Shown here: one piece after another, positions 22,501-30,823 of the stretch
Layout: every line of letters begins with the position of its first letter
Numbering within the stretch: position 1 is the stretch's first letter
DNA from: Hippasteria phrygiana
Taxonomy: Eukaryota > Echinodermata > Asteroidea > Valvatida > Goniasteridae
DNA length: 64,000 nucleotides
Reading direction: 5' to 3'
NCBI GenBank assembly: GCA_037893225.1
Contig: JAZGUH010000023.1
Location: forward strand, 136,501-200,500
The notes under the pieces: model-generated
Database searches by the model: none
What the model was told of the DNA's origin: nothing
The model's input: the letters and a program-made list of their open reading frames with translations, nothing else
Made by a program: the position numbers and the translations under genes

Positions 22501-22511
22501 TCAACACTTGA
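7380..22511 (+). CDS. SHOC2: SHOC2, leucine-rich repeat scaffold protein (16 coding exons)
   Basis: Sixteen segments with matching splice phases (7380-7523, 8564-8632, 9639-9668, 10252-10437, 11947-12042, 12520-12640, 13968-14076, 14511-14604, 15737-15841, 17513-17627, 18192-18316, 18607-18694, 20584-20653, 21259-21326, 21448-21617, 22467-22511) total 1635 nt, or 544 residues plus stop. The protein has a Lys/Ser-rich N-terminal tail of about 50 residues, then the LDLSK block and a continuous array of about 20 LRRs, and ends [12 protein letters not shown]. These are SHOC2 hallmarks; the vertebrate protein is 582 residues. In animals SHOC2 joins MRAS and PP1C to dephosphorylate RAF at an inhibitory site and promote MAPK signalling. 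The array is intact with no internal stop. The ATG at 7380 is preceded by an in-frame TGA at 7374. Non-coding 5' exons and the poly(A) site were not located. Confidence 0.95.
8564..8632 (+). CDS. SHOC2: SHOC2 coding exon 2
   Basis: The exon follows CAG directly after an 18-C run (8544-8561) and ends before GTGAGT. Its 23 codons contain [15 protein letters not shown], which matches the block that precedes the LRR array in SHOC2. Confidence 0.9.
8654..8716 (+). repeat. 22-bp tandem repeat, three copies
   Basis: GTGTACCTCTCCCTATAATT-AT occurs at 8654, 8676 and 8698 (the last copy partial) in SHOC2 intron 2. Confidence 0.8.
8738..9109. mobile_element. pogo/Tigger-like MITE flanked by TA
   Basis: Inverted ends CAGTGGAACGCCGCTATA and TATAGCAGCATTCCGCTG are each flanked by TA (8736-8737 and 9110-9111). 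CAGT-GAAC...TATA termini and TA target duplication are typical of pogo-type Tc1/mariner elements. No transposase is present inside, and it lies in SHOC2 intron 2. Confidence 0.7.
9639..9668 (+). CDS. SHOC2: SHOC2 coding exon 3 (30-nt micro-exon)
   Basis: Ten codons ([10 protein letters not shown]) lie between CCGTTAG and GTAAGT. The peptide matches the first LRR of SHOC2, and both junctions are phase 0. Gene finders would easily miss it. Confidence 0.9.
10252..10437 (+). CDS. SHOC2: SHOC2 coding exon 4
   Basis: Sixty-two codons between CTTTTTAG and GTAAGT encode LRRs with [18 protein letters not shown] and LRVLDLRHN cores. Phase 0 on both sides. Confidence 0.95.
10472..10680 (+). mobile_element. 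Short TIR element, copy 1 (CAGTTCGGTAT termini)
   Basis: Ends read CAGTTCGGTATTTCAA and the mirror TTGAGATACCAAACTGG. The interior matches the element at 25488-25696 in the opposite orientation, including GACATTACGTCAGCAATTT and ATCCCGAATGACCCG. Found in SHOC2 intron 4; non-coding. Confidence 0.7.
11005..11262 (-). mobile_element. tRNA-derived SINE, copy 1
   Basis: Closely related to 16504-16752 over its whole length (GTATGAATAGGGTCGGGATG, CCCATATTAGGCGTAGAA and others). On the minus strand the head reads GGCCTAGTGGTTTGG, followed by a degraded B box; the other copy keeps GGGTTCGAGCCC. Located in SHOC2 intron 4. Confidence 0.7.
11947..12042 (+). CDS. SHOC2: SHOC2 coding exon 5
   Basis: Thirty-two codons between TTGGACAG and GTGAGA encode the [12 protein letters not shown] repeat. 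Phase 0 on both sides. Confidence 0.95.
12076..12327. mobile_element. MITE with TTAACCAGTTCA termini
   Basis: TTAACCAGTTCA at 12076-12087 is mirrored exactly by TGAACTGGTTAA at 12316-12327, bounding a GC-richer 250-bp interior with further short palindromes (CGCTCGCAGCGAG). Located in SHOC2 intron 5; non-coding. Confidence 0.6.
12520..12640 (+). CDS. SHOC2: SHOC2 coding exon 6
   Basis: Between CTTGCAG and GTAATT. Encodes the [11 protein letters not shown] and [11 protein letters not shown] repeats and ends in phase 1 within a Glu codon completed by exon 7. Confidence 0.95.
13307..13340 (+). ncRNA. Hammerhead-ribozyme-like motif, retroelement-derived
   Basis: CTGAGGA, then a perfect 6-bp stem (GGACAG with CTGTCC) closing a 6-nt loop, then GAAACGTC. 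This matches the conserved core order of a minimal type I hammerhead with the palindromic ACGT stem III known from Penelope-like elements. One extra C lies between the core and stem II, and I could not find a good stem I, so activity is doubtful. The same order (stem, GAAACGTC) ends the Penelope-like element at 33.3 kb. Confidence 0.35.
13968..14076 (+). CDS. SHOC2: SHOC2 coding exon 7
   Basis: Between CCCGCAG and GTATGT. Encodes [19 protein letters not shown] and the next LRR; ends in phase 2 within an Arg codon. Confidence 0.95.
14511..14604 (+). CDS. SHOC2: SHOC2 coding exon 8
   Basis: Between CCCCTCAG and GTAAGA. Encodes YNQLTGVP and the LEELNVEGN repeat, ending in phase 0. Confidence 0.95.
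15245..15736 (+). repeat. TGATATTTGACTG minisatellite; 57-bp period in its right part
   Basis: Loose repeats of GATATTTGACTGNCTG start near 15290. From 15470 they become a 57-bp unit, with GATATTTGAG at 15482, 15539 (one change), 15596 and 15653. After one extra 17-bp piece the next unit reads GATATTTCAG at 15727-15736 and is the acceptor of SHOC2 exon 9. Confidence 0.85.
15737..15841 (+). CDS. SHOC2: SHOC2 coding exon 9
   Basis: Thirty-five codons between TATTTCAG and GTGAGT encode [19 protein letters not shown], typical of SHOC2. The acceptor is the last unit of a 57-bp minisatellite that fills the end of the preceding intron. Confidence 0.95.
16131..16448 (+). mobile_element. tRNA-derived SINE with conserved CCTTGGGCAAG core
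   Basis: The + strand begins with a tRNA-like head (GTGGTCTAGTGGTTAGGA, then GGGTTCAAATCC as B box). Next comes TGTCCTTGGGCAAGCCACTT, a core motif shared by many metazoan SINEs, and then a tail region. It lies in SHOC2 intron 9, 55 bp upstream of the opposite-strand SINE. Confidence 0.75.
16504..16752 (-). mobile_element. tRNA-derived SINE, copy 2
   Basis: Same family as 11005-11262. On the minus strand the tRNA-like head carries CCTCGTGGTTTGGAGCA as A-box region and GGGTTCGAGCCC as B box. The 3' end on the minus strand runs into a short T-rich tail. Located in SHOC2 intron 9. Confidence 0.75.
17513..17627 (+). CDS. SHOC2: SHOC2 coding exon 10
   Basis: Between TTTGTAG and GTAGGT. Encodes [17 protein letters not shown] and LNMKDNKL; ends in phase 1. 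Confidence 0.95.
17687..17934. mobile_element. Foldback element with CAAATATTGACTGC ends
   Basis: CAAATATTGACTGCTTT at 17687 is mirrored by AAAGCAGTCAATATTTG ending at 17934. The interior includes a second inverted pair (GGTGATCCACG with TGGATCACC) and a poly-C run at about 17826. Located in SHOC2 intron 10; non-coding. Confidence 0.6.
18192..18316 (+). CDS. SHOC2: SHOC2 coding exon 11
   Basis: Between GTTTCAG and GTAAAT. Encodes the [11 protein letters not shown] and LEVLILSNN repeats; ends in phase 0. Confidence 0.95.
18607..18694 (+). CDS. SHOC2: SHOC2 coding exon 12
   Basis: Between TCCTAG and GTAGGA. Encodes [20 protein letters not shown]; ends in phase 1. Confidence 0.95.
19482..20549. 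mobile_element. Element with GGTCATTCCATAAATT inverted ends, containing a nested MITE
   Basis: GGTCATTCCATAAATTTGGG (19482) is mirrored by CCCCAATTTATGGAATGACC (ending 20549). Inside each end lies a related block (CTGACCTGTGTAATTTCC, ATCAAGTATCAT, TTTAATTGTTT.GCAAGTACTT) in direct orientation. The middle is taken by the nested element at 19862-20259 and a poly-C tract (about 19206) lies outside the left end. Located in SHOC2 intron 12. Confidence 0.5.
19862..20259. mobile_element. MITE with ~41-bp terminal inverted repeats
   Basis: The first 41 bases (TGTACACTGCCCTCTACAC... through GGCCACATCGC) are mirrored at the right end with only three or four mismatches (GCGATGTGGCC ... GGGCACTGTACA). 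No coding sequence is inside. It sits within the larger element at 19482-20549. Confidence 0.75.
20584..20653 (+). CDS. SHOC2: SHOC2 coding exon 13
   Basis: Seventy nt between TTTCTAG and GTGAGT encode [16 protein letters not shown] and PRGIG; ends in phase 2. Confidence 0.93.
20714..20862. repeat. Long foldback palindrome with perfect 36-bp core arms
   Basis: The arms 20750-20785 and 20789-20824 are perfectly complementary around a TTA loop and include CCCCCTCGGGGACGCATAGC. Imperfect complementarity continues outward to about 20714 and 20862 (TTGTTGACTGCTGTG...). It starts 60 bp after SHOC2 exon 13. It is probably a foldback transposon and would form a strong hairpin in the pre-mRNA. Confidence 0.85.
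21259..21326 (+). CDS. SHOC2: SHOC2 coding exon 14
   Basis: Sixty-eight nt between TTCCGTAG and GTAAGT encode [20 protein letters not shown]; ends in phase 1. Confidence 0.93.
21448..21617 (+). CDS. SHOC2: SHOC2 coding exon 15
   Basis: Between TGTTGCAG and GTAAGT. Encodes [19 protein letters not shown], then [15 protein letters not shown] and the TAGGPS block close to the C-terminus. The last third of this exon with its donor is duplicated 160 bp downstream. Confidence 0.95.
21711..21830 (+). pseudogene. Partial duplicate of SHOC2 exon 15 3' end and donor
   Basis: The sequence repeats 21552-21672 with a 160-bp offset: it covers the exon part encoding [12 protein letters not shown], the donor (GTAACT instead of GTAAGT) and the start of the intron (CATTCCATCAACATG). 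No usable in-frame acceptor precedes it: the nearby CCAG leads to a stop. It therefore looks like a non-functional relic inside intron 15. Confidence 0.8.
21857..22135. mobile_element. MITE with GGGC(C/A)CAATTTCATA ends
   Basis: GGGCCCAATTTCATA at 21857 and TATGAAATTGTGCCC ending at 22135 are inverted copies. The interior contains repeated CTGCTTA/TAAGCA blocks. A partial relative without clear ends follows at about 22150-22310 (GTAAGCACAGCAAAGAGC...ACTAACTTC). Located in SHOC2 intron 15. Confidence 0.65.
22467..22511 (+). CDS. SHOC2: SHOC2 coding exon 16 (C-terminus)
   Basis: Begins after CTTGTAG and encodes [14 protein letters not shown] followed by TGA at 22509. The block up to NMV matches the SHOC2 C-terminus; the final NT are extra residues. 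Confidence 0.95.
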   Translation, partial: FLKMQGPYRNMVNT

Positions 22512-24819
22512 GACTTGTCCAGATTCAGGGGCCACAGTGTCGCATGTACCTGGGTATATTACAGCCAGTGCATGTTCAGGGGCCCTTCTATCAAACCACC
22601 AGAAGCATTTTATGCAGGTTGTAATGGGACATGGATAACTCTTGGACCCGCAGATTACATTGTGGCACTCAAGATGACTCTACTTGTACATATTCCAGGG
22701 CCATATTTCCAGTGTGTACAAACAAACTGCATCATCCTGTGTGTAACAATGAAACATCCATATACACTGCATTGCCATGGTAAGATTAGATGATATACAC
22801 ACTGCCGAGTTGACGTGGTGCTTAGTCCTTCAATTGCTTGTTTGTGAGTTGACAGGTGCAGCCACTAATTATATGGGGCTTCTAAGCACACAGATTGGTT
22901 CAGCACAGAAAAGGTTTGCGTAACAAAAGCAGGTTACCAGCCAGAATGTGTTGTGACATGTATTTCTCATGACTGGTTCTCCGCTCTTTTTTGCTTAGCC
23001 AGTAAAATTTGTTGTTTAGCAGATTCATAAATTGGACTTCATATCCTAGCCATGTGAAGTACATGTCTGTATCATCCTAGCCATGTGAAGTACATGTCGG
23101 GATCATCCTAGCCATGTCAAGTACATGTCGGGATCATCCTAGCCATGTCAAGTACATGTCGGGATCATCCTAGCCATGTCAAGTACATGTCAAGTGACTG
23201 TGCTGATCTTAGTAATGTCTCACTACATGAAGTGCCCATCCCCTAAAAATATTGTTCTCATGAACCTGATAAATGTTACCTTCGCCCACCCTCTTGTTTT
23301 GAGCACTTTAAACCCTAAAGATTTGTCGCGCTGCTCGTGTCGCAGGTTAATTTGGCATCTAAAAGTGGACCATATACCGTCAATTCTGGATGTAAAGAAC
23401 ATTCTTACAGCAAAAACTGTGAGTGAAGAGAGAATTCTGTAAAACCCAAGTTTTGCTCATTCTTGATATTGCTTTGTTTTTATAATTCTGTTTATAACGA
23501 GGTAATTTGGCTGGACCCAGCGACCTTGTTTATAACAAAGAGCCGACTGTAGTCCGTTGACTCCAGAGGAGCAAGGGGTGAAATGTGTTTGTTAATTTAG
23601 GCTGGAGGAATTGGAAATTTGCTATGTTGGGTGGACTATAAAATAACACTATCCAAAGATTTTGTGTTTGGCATCTGATAATTTGCAGATTTAATCATGC
23701 ATGTTTACAGTATTTGTATGTGTACATTGACCTGTGGAGTAATTAAGCGCAGGGCCGTATCCAGTCCCCTGCAAGTCCTTTCACAAGTCCAGTCACAAAG
23801 CCAGTCACAAGTTACTGGATGAACAATGACAAAGGAATGCCTTTGGCAAAGCTCATTTGAGTAGCTTGCGATTGGAATTAGGACTGGAGGGTTTGTGATG
23901 GACTTGCAGGGACTTGTAATGGACTCGACTACACCCCTGGGAGTAAGACAATCAAGGAATCGCCATATCTTTCATAGTATGTTTGTCTTGTCCTTCCCAA
24001 TAGCTTCTGTCATTTTTAACTCGTGAACATGTACAACCAGCGTCCCATTTCTGAGCACAAACTATGGGATATCGTTCAGGTTTTCATGAACTGTAAATCC
24101 CTAAAAATACATATGCTTGTTTGTTCCTTATCCCTTATCCAAGTTTCTTGTCAAAAAGAACAACGAATAGTTAGTTGGACTGTTGATATAAAAAGAACAA
24201 TTACGTCTGTTAATCAATGAGTCAAGGGAAATGTTGACCTTAAGTATAATATTTTTCATCTTAAAACTGAGAAATTAGACATTTCTTGATGAATAATTCT
24301 GTTTGGAGAAGGCAGATACACTTGAGTTTCTTTCATGATGTACATGTACTGATGGTTTCAATCCAAGTTTTGATTATTGCTTGTCGGCAAGTATTGTTTG
24401 TGTTTGTATATTTGTGCATTGACATGTGTACCTCAAATGAGGCTTTTTACTGTCGTCTTGTCTTACTGAATAAGTTATTATTATTATTTCTTTCTGGTAA
24501 TGAAACCAAGGATTCCTCCTATAGGCACTGTAGCTCGAAAGCCTGAAGAAACCTGTAGAGAGAAGACAATGAGAAGAAGTTACAGTTTTAGAGGTGGGAG
24601 GAAAACCCCAGAAGAATATTCTAGGGAAAACCCACGGAATCAGGTAGGGACTGAAAACCCAATCCACAATGCAGTTAACTATTTGAAGAATCATGCTTTT
24701 CAAAACCACTTCGATTTTCCACACCAGGATGTAAAAGAAAAAGAAGTTTTGTGAAGTAATACATAATAGAACTCCATTGGAATGCATTGCAAAAAGAGGA
24801 CATACATTGTACACAGGTT
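22512..24819. other. SHOC2 3' UTR and downstream repeats, no further gene seen
   Basis: The SHOC2 3' UTR begins at 22512; its end could not be fixed. The stretch contains the 31-bp minisatellite at 23043 and, at about 24535-24670, a sequence (GTGGGAGGAAAAC, AAAACCCACGGAATCAGG) that looks like a dispersed retroelement tail. No other exon could be supported. Confidence 0.5.
23043..23190 (+). repeat. 31-bp minisatellite, about 4.5 copies
   Basis: CCTAGCCATGT(G/C)AAGTACATG plus TC(G/T)G(G/T)ATCAT repeats with a 31-bp period (23045, 23076, 23107, 23138, 23169), with later copies more alike than the first. Confidence 0.85.
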
Positions 24820-25170
24820 ATCTCTAACCCTAACCTTCCCAAATCCTCAAAAATCCTCTTTGCAAAATGGAGGAATTTGGAGGATTGAGGGCACTTGGAA
24901 GTTGATGCATTGGAGGATTTTGCAGGATTGAGGTTAATAGGGGTATTTGCCCCTGCAGGAATATGGAGGATCCAGGTTATCAGGCTCAATGTGATACATG
25001 AGGATTTTGGAGGATTGAGGTTACTAGGGGTATGCAAGAAAAACCTAGAGGATTTTGGAGGATTCATGCTATGATCCCCATCAGAGGATTTTGGAGGATT
25101 CAGGTTATATGGAGTTTTAACACTTTGAAATCAGAGGATGTTGGAGGATTCAGGTTACATGCGGGGAAAA
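24820..25170 (+). repeat. Clustered GGAGGATTTTGGAGGATT repeats
   Basis: At least seven imperfect copies of GGAGGATTTTGGAGGATT-(G/C)AGGTTA occur at irregular spacing, starting with an inverted AATCCTC copy at about 24840. Related copies appear at 25995-26100 and singly at 6446. Confidence 0.7.
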
Positions 25171-25487
25171 TGATGTAGGGAGTTAGGGCTAATGGATAGG
25201 GGTTCCCTCTTTGCTTGGTGTAATTAATAGCCTCATTTGTTTCTTTGAACAATGTAGTTTCTCAAAGTAATGTTCTGTTTTGAGTTGAAGGGTGTGCAAG
25301 TACCACATTGAGTTTACAGGAGTTACTAAAATTCCTGTTCAATTTGATTTATTCAGATGAACACATTAATTGTCCGTTTAAGCTTATTACAGGCATTGTA
25401 TAAATTAATGTTTTGTATCTCAGCTTCTTAGGTGTCGCCGTTTATGATGTAGCTTTTTTGTCCTTGTAATGTGATCTTCATAATAAG

Positions 25488-25696
25488 CAAGTTCGGTATC
25501 TGAAAGGTCAAAGGTTATTCGGGATAAAATTGCTGACGTAATGTCACGCCTTGTTAAGCGAACGCCCATTCTGGTTGAATTTAACACGTGCGCGTTGTGC
25601 GACCACCTTTTGCGTTCACGCACGTGCGTTAGGTCAAGCGGGTCATTCGGGATAAAATGCCATTGTGCACATGCGCACTTGAAATACCGAACTGGC
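25488..25696 (-). mobile_element. Short TIR element, copy 2 (CAGTTCGGTAT termini)
   Basis: Inverted relative of the copy at 10472-10680. The shared blocks include TTCGGGATAAAAT, TTGCTGACGTAATGTCACG and GAAATACCGAACTGGC. The open frame across it is not a gene. Confidence 0.7.
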
Positions 25697-25984
25697 TTAT
25701 TAAACTACAAATGGAACTGTAGAGTGAGTGTATTATATGGCCACATTTATAAAATATTTGTAAATTTGTATCAGCTTTTAGAGCTTTGTTTTTTCTACTA
25801 AAGGCTGTGATTTTGTACATGGGATCATGTTAAATAATGTTTTTATCGTGGACATGTTTTGGTGCTTTATTGGAATCAGAGCTGGAATAGTCGTAGAAAG
25901 TATAATTATATTAAAACGCCGCTAGTGTACTACTTACTCAGCTGTGTGGTTTGGAGAATATAATTACTTTGTTTTCCCAAATTC

Positions 25985-26110
25985 CTTGTTAACCCTAACC
26001 CACCACAATCCTCCAAAATCCTCATTTTTTGAGGATTTTGGAGGATTGAGGATGAATGGTGTTTAAAGCACAGGAGGATTTTGGAGGATTGAGGATGGTT
26101 CCTAGCAAAA
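25985..26110. repeat. Second cluster of GGAGGATTTTGGAGGATT repeats
   Basis: Contains ATCCTCCAAAATCCTC followed at once by its inverse GAGGATTTTGGAGGAT, then another direct copy near 26073. Same family as 24820-25170. Confidence 0.65.
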
Positions 26111-26322
26111 ATGGTCTCAGGGGTTAGGGTTAATGGAGGAAAGAATCAAACTGTATGCGTCATTCTTTGCTTCTAATCATTCATGTCTGGTGCGTTGGAA
26201 AGACTTTAAAAGCAAACCAAATTGTGATATTTTAAGAAGGGTTTGCCTTCTTGAGGTAGTGAGAAAACCCAAATAATTTATCACTTGAGAGAAGGCTAAA
26301 ATATGCTCTTATGACGTCTCCA

Positions 26323-26596
26323 CACTGTAAAAACCAACGGCTACCACTTTTTGAACACTTCAACGCATTAATATTAATACTTTATACGTAAATGTATAGG
26401 AGGCGTTGTACATGATTAACACTAAAACATGTTTAAATAGGCATTGGTGTTAATGAGTATTAACATTCTAAAGTGTTAATATCTAATCGTGTTTTAGTGT
26501 TAATCGCGTGCAACGCCTCCTATACCTTTACGTGTAAAGTATTAATATTAACACGTTGAAGTGTTCAAAAAGTGTTAGCCGTTGGTTTTTACAGTG
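26323..26596. mobile_element. MITE with CACTGTAAAAACCAACGGCTA termini
   Basis: The ends are inverted copies of CACTGTAAAAACCAACGGCT. The symmetry continues through CACTTTTTGAACACTTCAACG, TATAGGAGGCGTTG and TTAACACTAAAACA, so nearly the whole element is one imperfect foldback of about 135-bp arms. Non-coding. Confidence 0.8.
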
Positions 26597-27744
26597 CAGA
26601 GAATCCTAATTTTGGATGAGCCCTTGAATGAAAAAGGCTACAAATTTTCTTAGATCTCTTGATAAGACAAGCCCGCTATACGGTGACTTGAAAGCAGTAA
26701 AATTATCAAAGATCTGTTAAGATGAAGTAATCTTCGATATTTGAGAGAAAGCGAGAGATCCTCAGTTTAATAAAAAATAAAAATAGTTGTCAATCATATT
26801 TCATTGCCATTAACTTGTGTATGTCATTTTGTTTTCCTGAAGAAATGTAGCTTGTGCTATGGCTAGCTAAAAACATCACTTTCATACATATCCTGGGCAG
26901 GATCATTATATGTCAAGTAGTAGTTTTAACAAAATGTTCAGAGTTTTAAACTTCTTAACATGACTCATAACACGGTGTGTGCATTTGTCCCTCGCAATCT
27001 GTTACAGATGCCTAGCCATCAACCAGATAAATGTTTGTGAAGACCCACTTGCCCTGAAGTCTGTCGGTCCTTGGAAACAGCAAAATATATTATTATGACA
27101 CCGCTGATGTGAACCGAGAAATTGCTAGCTACATCTTTCACCTTAACGATTTATCAAAATAATGTTCAAGGCAGGAGTATGCTTTGATGGACAGTTTCAA
27201 GCCGTCTAAAACTGCGTTATTTCTTTTTCTTTCTCATAATGGAGTTTACAATTTCATAAAATTAAGAAGACAATAAGATGTGTGTTCAGTTGATAACAGC
27301 TGTATAGAATCTAAGATGCTGATGTTAAGCGTTACTTTTAGTCAGTAGACTTATTTATATTCATTTTGTGTGTACAAATAACTGGTGATTAAAAAGATCA
27401 TGATCATAACATTTATTTAATTCTGAACTTGCAAACATTCTTTTATGAGCGAATTATTAGAATAACATTTACAACAGGGTGAATTGTTTACAGATTGGTA
27501 TTGGTGGTGCTTCGGTAAAGAAGGACCCTAATTTTGTAGAATTATAATTCTAGATAGAACGGCTTACTCCAAAAATACCATAAAATAAGTGAACATGATG
27601 CATGCGCAGAGGGGAGGGGAACCCCCCCCCCCCCCCGGTGGCATTTGAGGCGTCATAAAAAACAAAAGGAAATAGTGTTTTTGCGACGGTTCAGACGTTG
27701 CTTGCCCTCCTTTGCCCAAAAAGCTGGATACGCTACTGTATGCC
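26597..27744. other. AT-rich stretch with no recognised gene
   Basis: I see no convincing exon, RNA gene or repeat apart from a C run at about 27623-27636. The open frames are short and crossed by stops in all phases. Confidence 0.5.
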
Positions 27745-27834
27745 AGCAAGAAATTTAAAAAACTCATTTGGAATCTAATCAAAGATTATTTGACAGAAAT
27801 ATTGCAATATTTCTATAATATATGCAGGCGTGGA

Positions 27835-27874
<40 letters not shown>

Positions 27875-29235
27875 CTCGTTGCCAATTTTTTAAATTTTTT
27901 GTTTTGCTTGTAGGGGCCTACGCCTTGCAAACACAGGTCGTATTTTGCCTGTGGGTGAGAACAAAACAGGGGTTAAATGCCCCTCCCGCTTGTAAATTTT
28001 TGTCGCAGACGTAACATTTTGGGAGTTACCTTTCTGGTCAAATTTCAGACCCCCCCCCAAAAAAAAAAAATCCTAGATCCGCCCCTGTAGGCCCTATATG
28101 AAAAATATGAAATATTAAAAACAAATAGAAAAAGTTATTGATCATAGACATCTGAAGTTGCGTGGCTGAAGTCTTAATTCGTATTCTGTATATGTGTGAA
28201 GTTACAAAGACGACTTTTATTTCGACCTTGAAAATACCCAAAAACTGTAAGGGTTACCCCTTGCCATTTTTTTGATTTGGGCCAAAAAATGGCATTTTCG
28301 AAATTTGATTGAAATTGATTCTAGAGCCGTTTAGGAATGCCAAAAACTCATTTGGAATCTAATCAAAGTATATTTGACAGAAATATTGCAGTATTTCTAT
28401 AGTTTATGAAAAATATGAAATATTAAAAAAATAATAGAAAAAGTTATTGATCACAGACATCTGAAATTCTATGGCTAAAGTCTCAATTTTTATTCGGTAT
28501 ATGTGTGTGTGAAGTTACGAAGACAACTTTTATTTCGACCTTTAAAAACAAAAATTGTAAGGGTTACCCCTTGCCATTTTTATCGATTTGGGCCCAAAAA
28601 TGGCATTTGCGAAATTTGATTAAAATTGATTCCAGAGCCGTTTAGAAATGCCAAAAGCTCTTTTGGAATCTTATCAAAGATTATTTGACAAATATTGCAA
28701 TATTTCTATAGTTTATGAAAAATATGAAATATAAAAAAAAATCATAGAAAATTTTATTCATCCTAGACATCAAAAATTGCATGGCTGAAGTCTCCATTCT
28801 TATTCTGTATATGTGTGAAGTTACGAAGGCAACTTTTATTTCGACCTTAAAAATCAAAATTGTAAGGGTTACCCCCTTTCCCCTTGCCATTTTTATCGAT
28901 TTTGGCAAAAAAAATGGCATTTGCGAAATTTGATTTAAATTGATTCTAGAGCCGTTAGGAATGCCAAAAACTCATTTGAAGTGTAATCAAAGATTATTTT
29001 ACAGAAATATTGCAATCTTTTCTATAGTTTATTAAAAATATGAAATTATTGAAAAGTCTCCATTTTTCTGTGTGAAATTTTGAAAGCAAATTTTTTTCGA
29101 CCTGAAGTAACCCTTGCCGTATTTGTTGATTTTGGCCCAAAAATGACATCTTCCAAATTTTAGTGAAATTGATTCTAGAGACATGAAGTCAAGTTGGAAA
29201 CTCATTCTGAGAGTAATCAGCAATATTTCAAGGTT
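27745..29235 (+). repeat. ~310-bp satellite-like tandem array, about 4.5 units
   Basis: The block CTCATTTGGAATCTAATCAAAG recurs near 27757, 28346, 28655 and 28967. So do GACATCTGAA.TT.(C/T)ATGGCT and GGGTTACCCCTTGCCATTTTT. Period is 310-312 bp once the inserted element at 27825-28087 is removed from the first unit. Units are diverged, and I see no coding potential. Confidence 0.8.
27825..28087. mobile_element. CAGGGGCGGATC-type MITE inserted in the tandem array, with 38-C run
   Basis: Ends CAGGCGTGGATCC and the mirror ATCCTAGATCCGCCCCTG interrupt an otherwise recognisable array unit. The interior begins with 38 uninterrupted C (27836-27873). The flanks both end in (C)TATATG-like sequence, suggesting a short target duplication. 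Proline-rich frames across it are artefacts of poly-C. Confidence 0.6.
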
Positions 29236-30823
29236 TGACTAAGCATGCTTTAACTCACTGTGAAATTCAACTTTTTGAACAAAAATTGTCTTAATTAATA
29301 CAAATATCAGAGATAGCGCATGGAAATGGAGAATTAATTGGGAAAGATTAGAACGTTTAGCTTTCGAACTAGTTTTTAACAATCTATAAATAGCAAGTAA
29401 AAGGAATAATGCTACCGACAAATTTCTTAGTTTACCTATCGCCCACTGCTGGCATGTAGCCAAAAACTTGTGGAATTTATAGGGCAACCATTTTTGCTTG
29501 TAGAGTGTACTTCAATAAGCGTGTGACAATGACAATGACAATGACAATGACAGTGACAATGAATTTTATTTCTCTGTACAGCCTCTACTGAGGCAAAAGA
29601 GAACTCAACAATTACAATTTTAAAAGAATACTAAGGTTAGTGACGAGAATTACAATAATTTAAAATAGAACTAGAAATATAATGAAGACAACATTTACAA
29701 CAAGACAAAAAGGACAAAAAGAGAGAATAAATACAGTATACAACTAGGGACCAGTAACAAAAAACTTGAGAAATTCTAAAACTTTGCGAGGCTTTTATTG
29801 AAAAGTTCTTTAAAGTTGGTTGTATTAAAGAGACGCGTAATTTTTAGGGTACTGGGCTTATGAAAGTAATAGGGCTTGAGATATTTGGCTTTATCGGTGG
29901 CTGGCGATGGGTATATTCAGTTAATAAATAAGTCAAATTGGAACAAGAGTGCGCATGTGCAGAAATGAAAATAAAAAGGATATTAACTTTCGCCATGTAC
30001 AAAGTGATGGAGAGTACCTCAACAGTTCGATTGGACTTTTACTGATGACTACACATGTATACATGAGTAATAATACTCTGTCCAACACTATCATTTTATG
30101 TACAATGAAAATACTTCACTTGTGAGGACAAAGAAATTAATATACACAAATCTGACTTTGTGCAAACACTATCGTTGATTAGTGTCCATGCATTATCTTG
30201 AAAGGTACAGGGACATCTAATATGTTCATTTTTAACTCTCAATGTTAATTTGTGTCTTTCGATTTTCAGATGTAAGTGCAGGATTGCGGCTAGGCCTACT
30301 TTGTAAGTAATAACAAATAGTGTTGCTTAAAATCGATGATCTGTAATACAACTCTCAAACCATGAATAAACTTCACATTGCAAGTGACATGAAAACTAAA
30401 ACCAGTTAAACATGAACGTGTTACATGTCTATGCTATGACAAAAGATACATTAACTGTAATACAACTCTCAAACCATGAATAAACTTCACATTGCAAGTG
30501 ACATGAAAACTAAAACCAGTTAAACGTGAACGTGTTACATGTCTATGCTATGACAAAAAAAACATTAACTGTGAACAGGCTAATAACTATTATACCTCAA
30601 AATGAAATCGCCGTTATGAAATTCACTATTCCTTTACTTTTGCATAACGTTGTTTCTCCGAATTCTGAAACCTCCGGCGCAAAAATCACACTAATATTAG
30701 CCTTTTAAATGTAATTAGGGATCGGAACAGATCCATTGAGATTAAGAAACTAATCTACATCAGCGTATTTGTAATCTTAGGAACAATCAATTTCAATTGA
30801 CAAAATACAATTTGAGTAATTTG
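29236..30823. other. AT-rich stretch with simple repeats, no gene seen
   Basis: Holds a (TGACAA)n simple repeat at 29522-29558 and a two-copy 116-bp direct repeat at 30341-30573. A short frame at 29239-29487 (-) has a hydrophobic stretch, but there is no supporting splice or family signal. Confidence 0.5.
30341..30573 (+). repeat. Two-copy 116-bp tandem duplication
   Basis: GTAATACAACTCTCAAACCA begins at 30341 and again at 30457. The copies differ at only a few bases (for example TTAAACATG versus TTAAACGTG). Confidence 0.85.

Noticed and set aside
23045..23190. CRISPR-like array
   Set aside because: The 31-bp units are contiguous with no spacers; this is a minisatellite in an animal genome.
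29239..29487. Transmembrane exon of the lectin gene
   Set aside because: A hydrophobic stretch exists, but there is no matching phase-0 acceptor or donor and no conserved motif.
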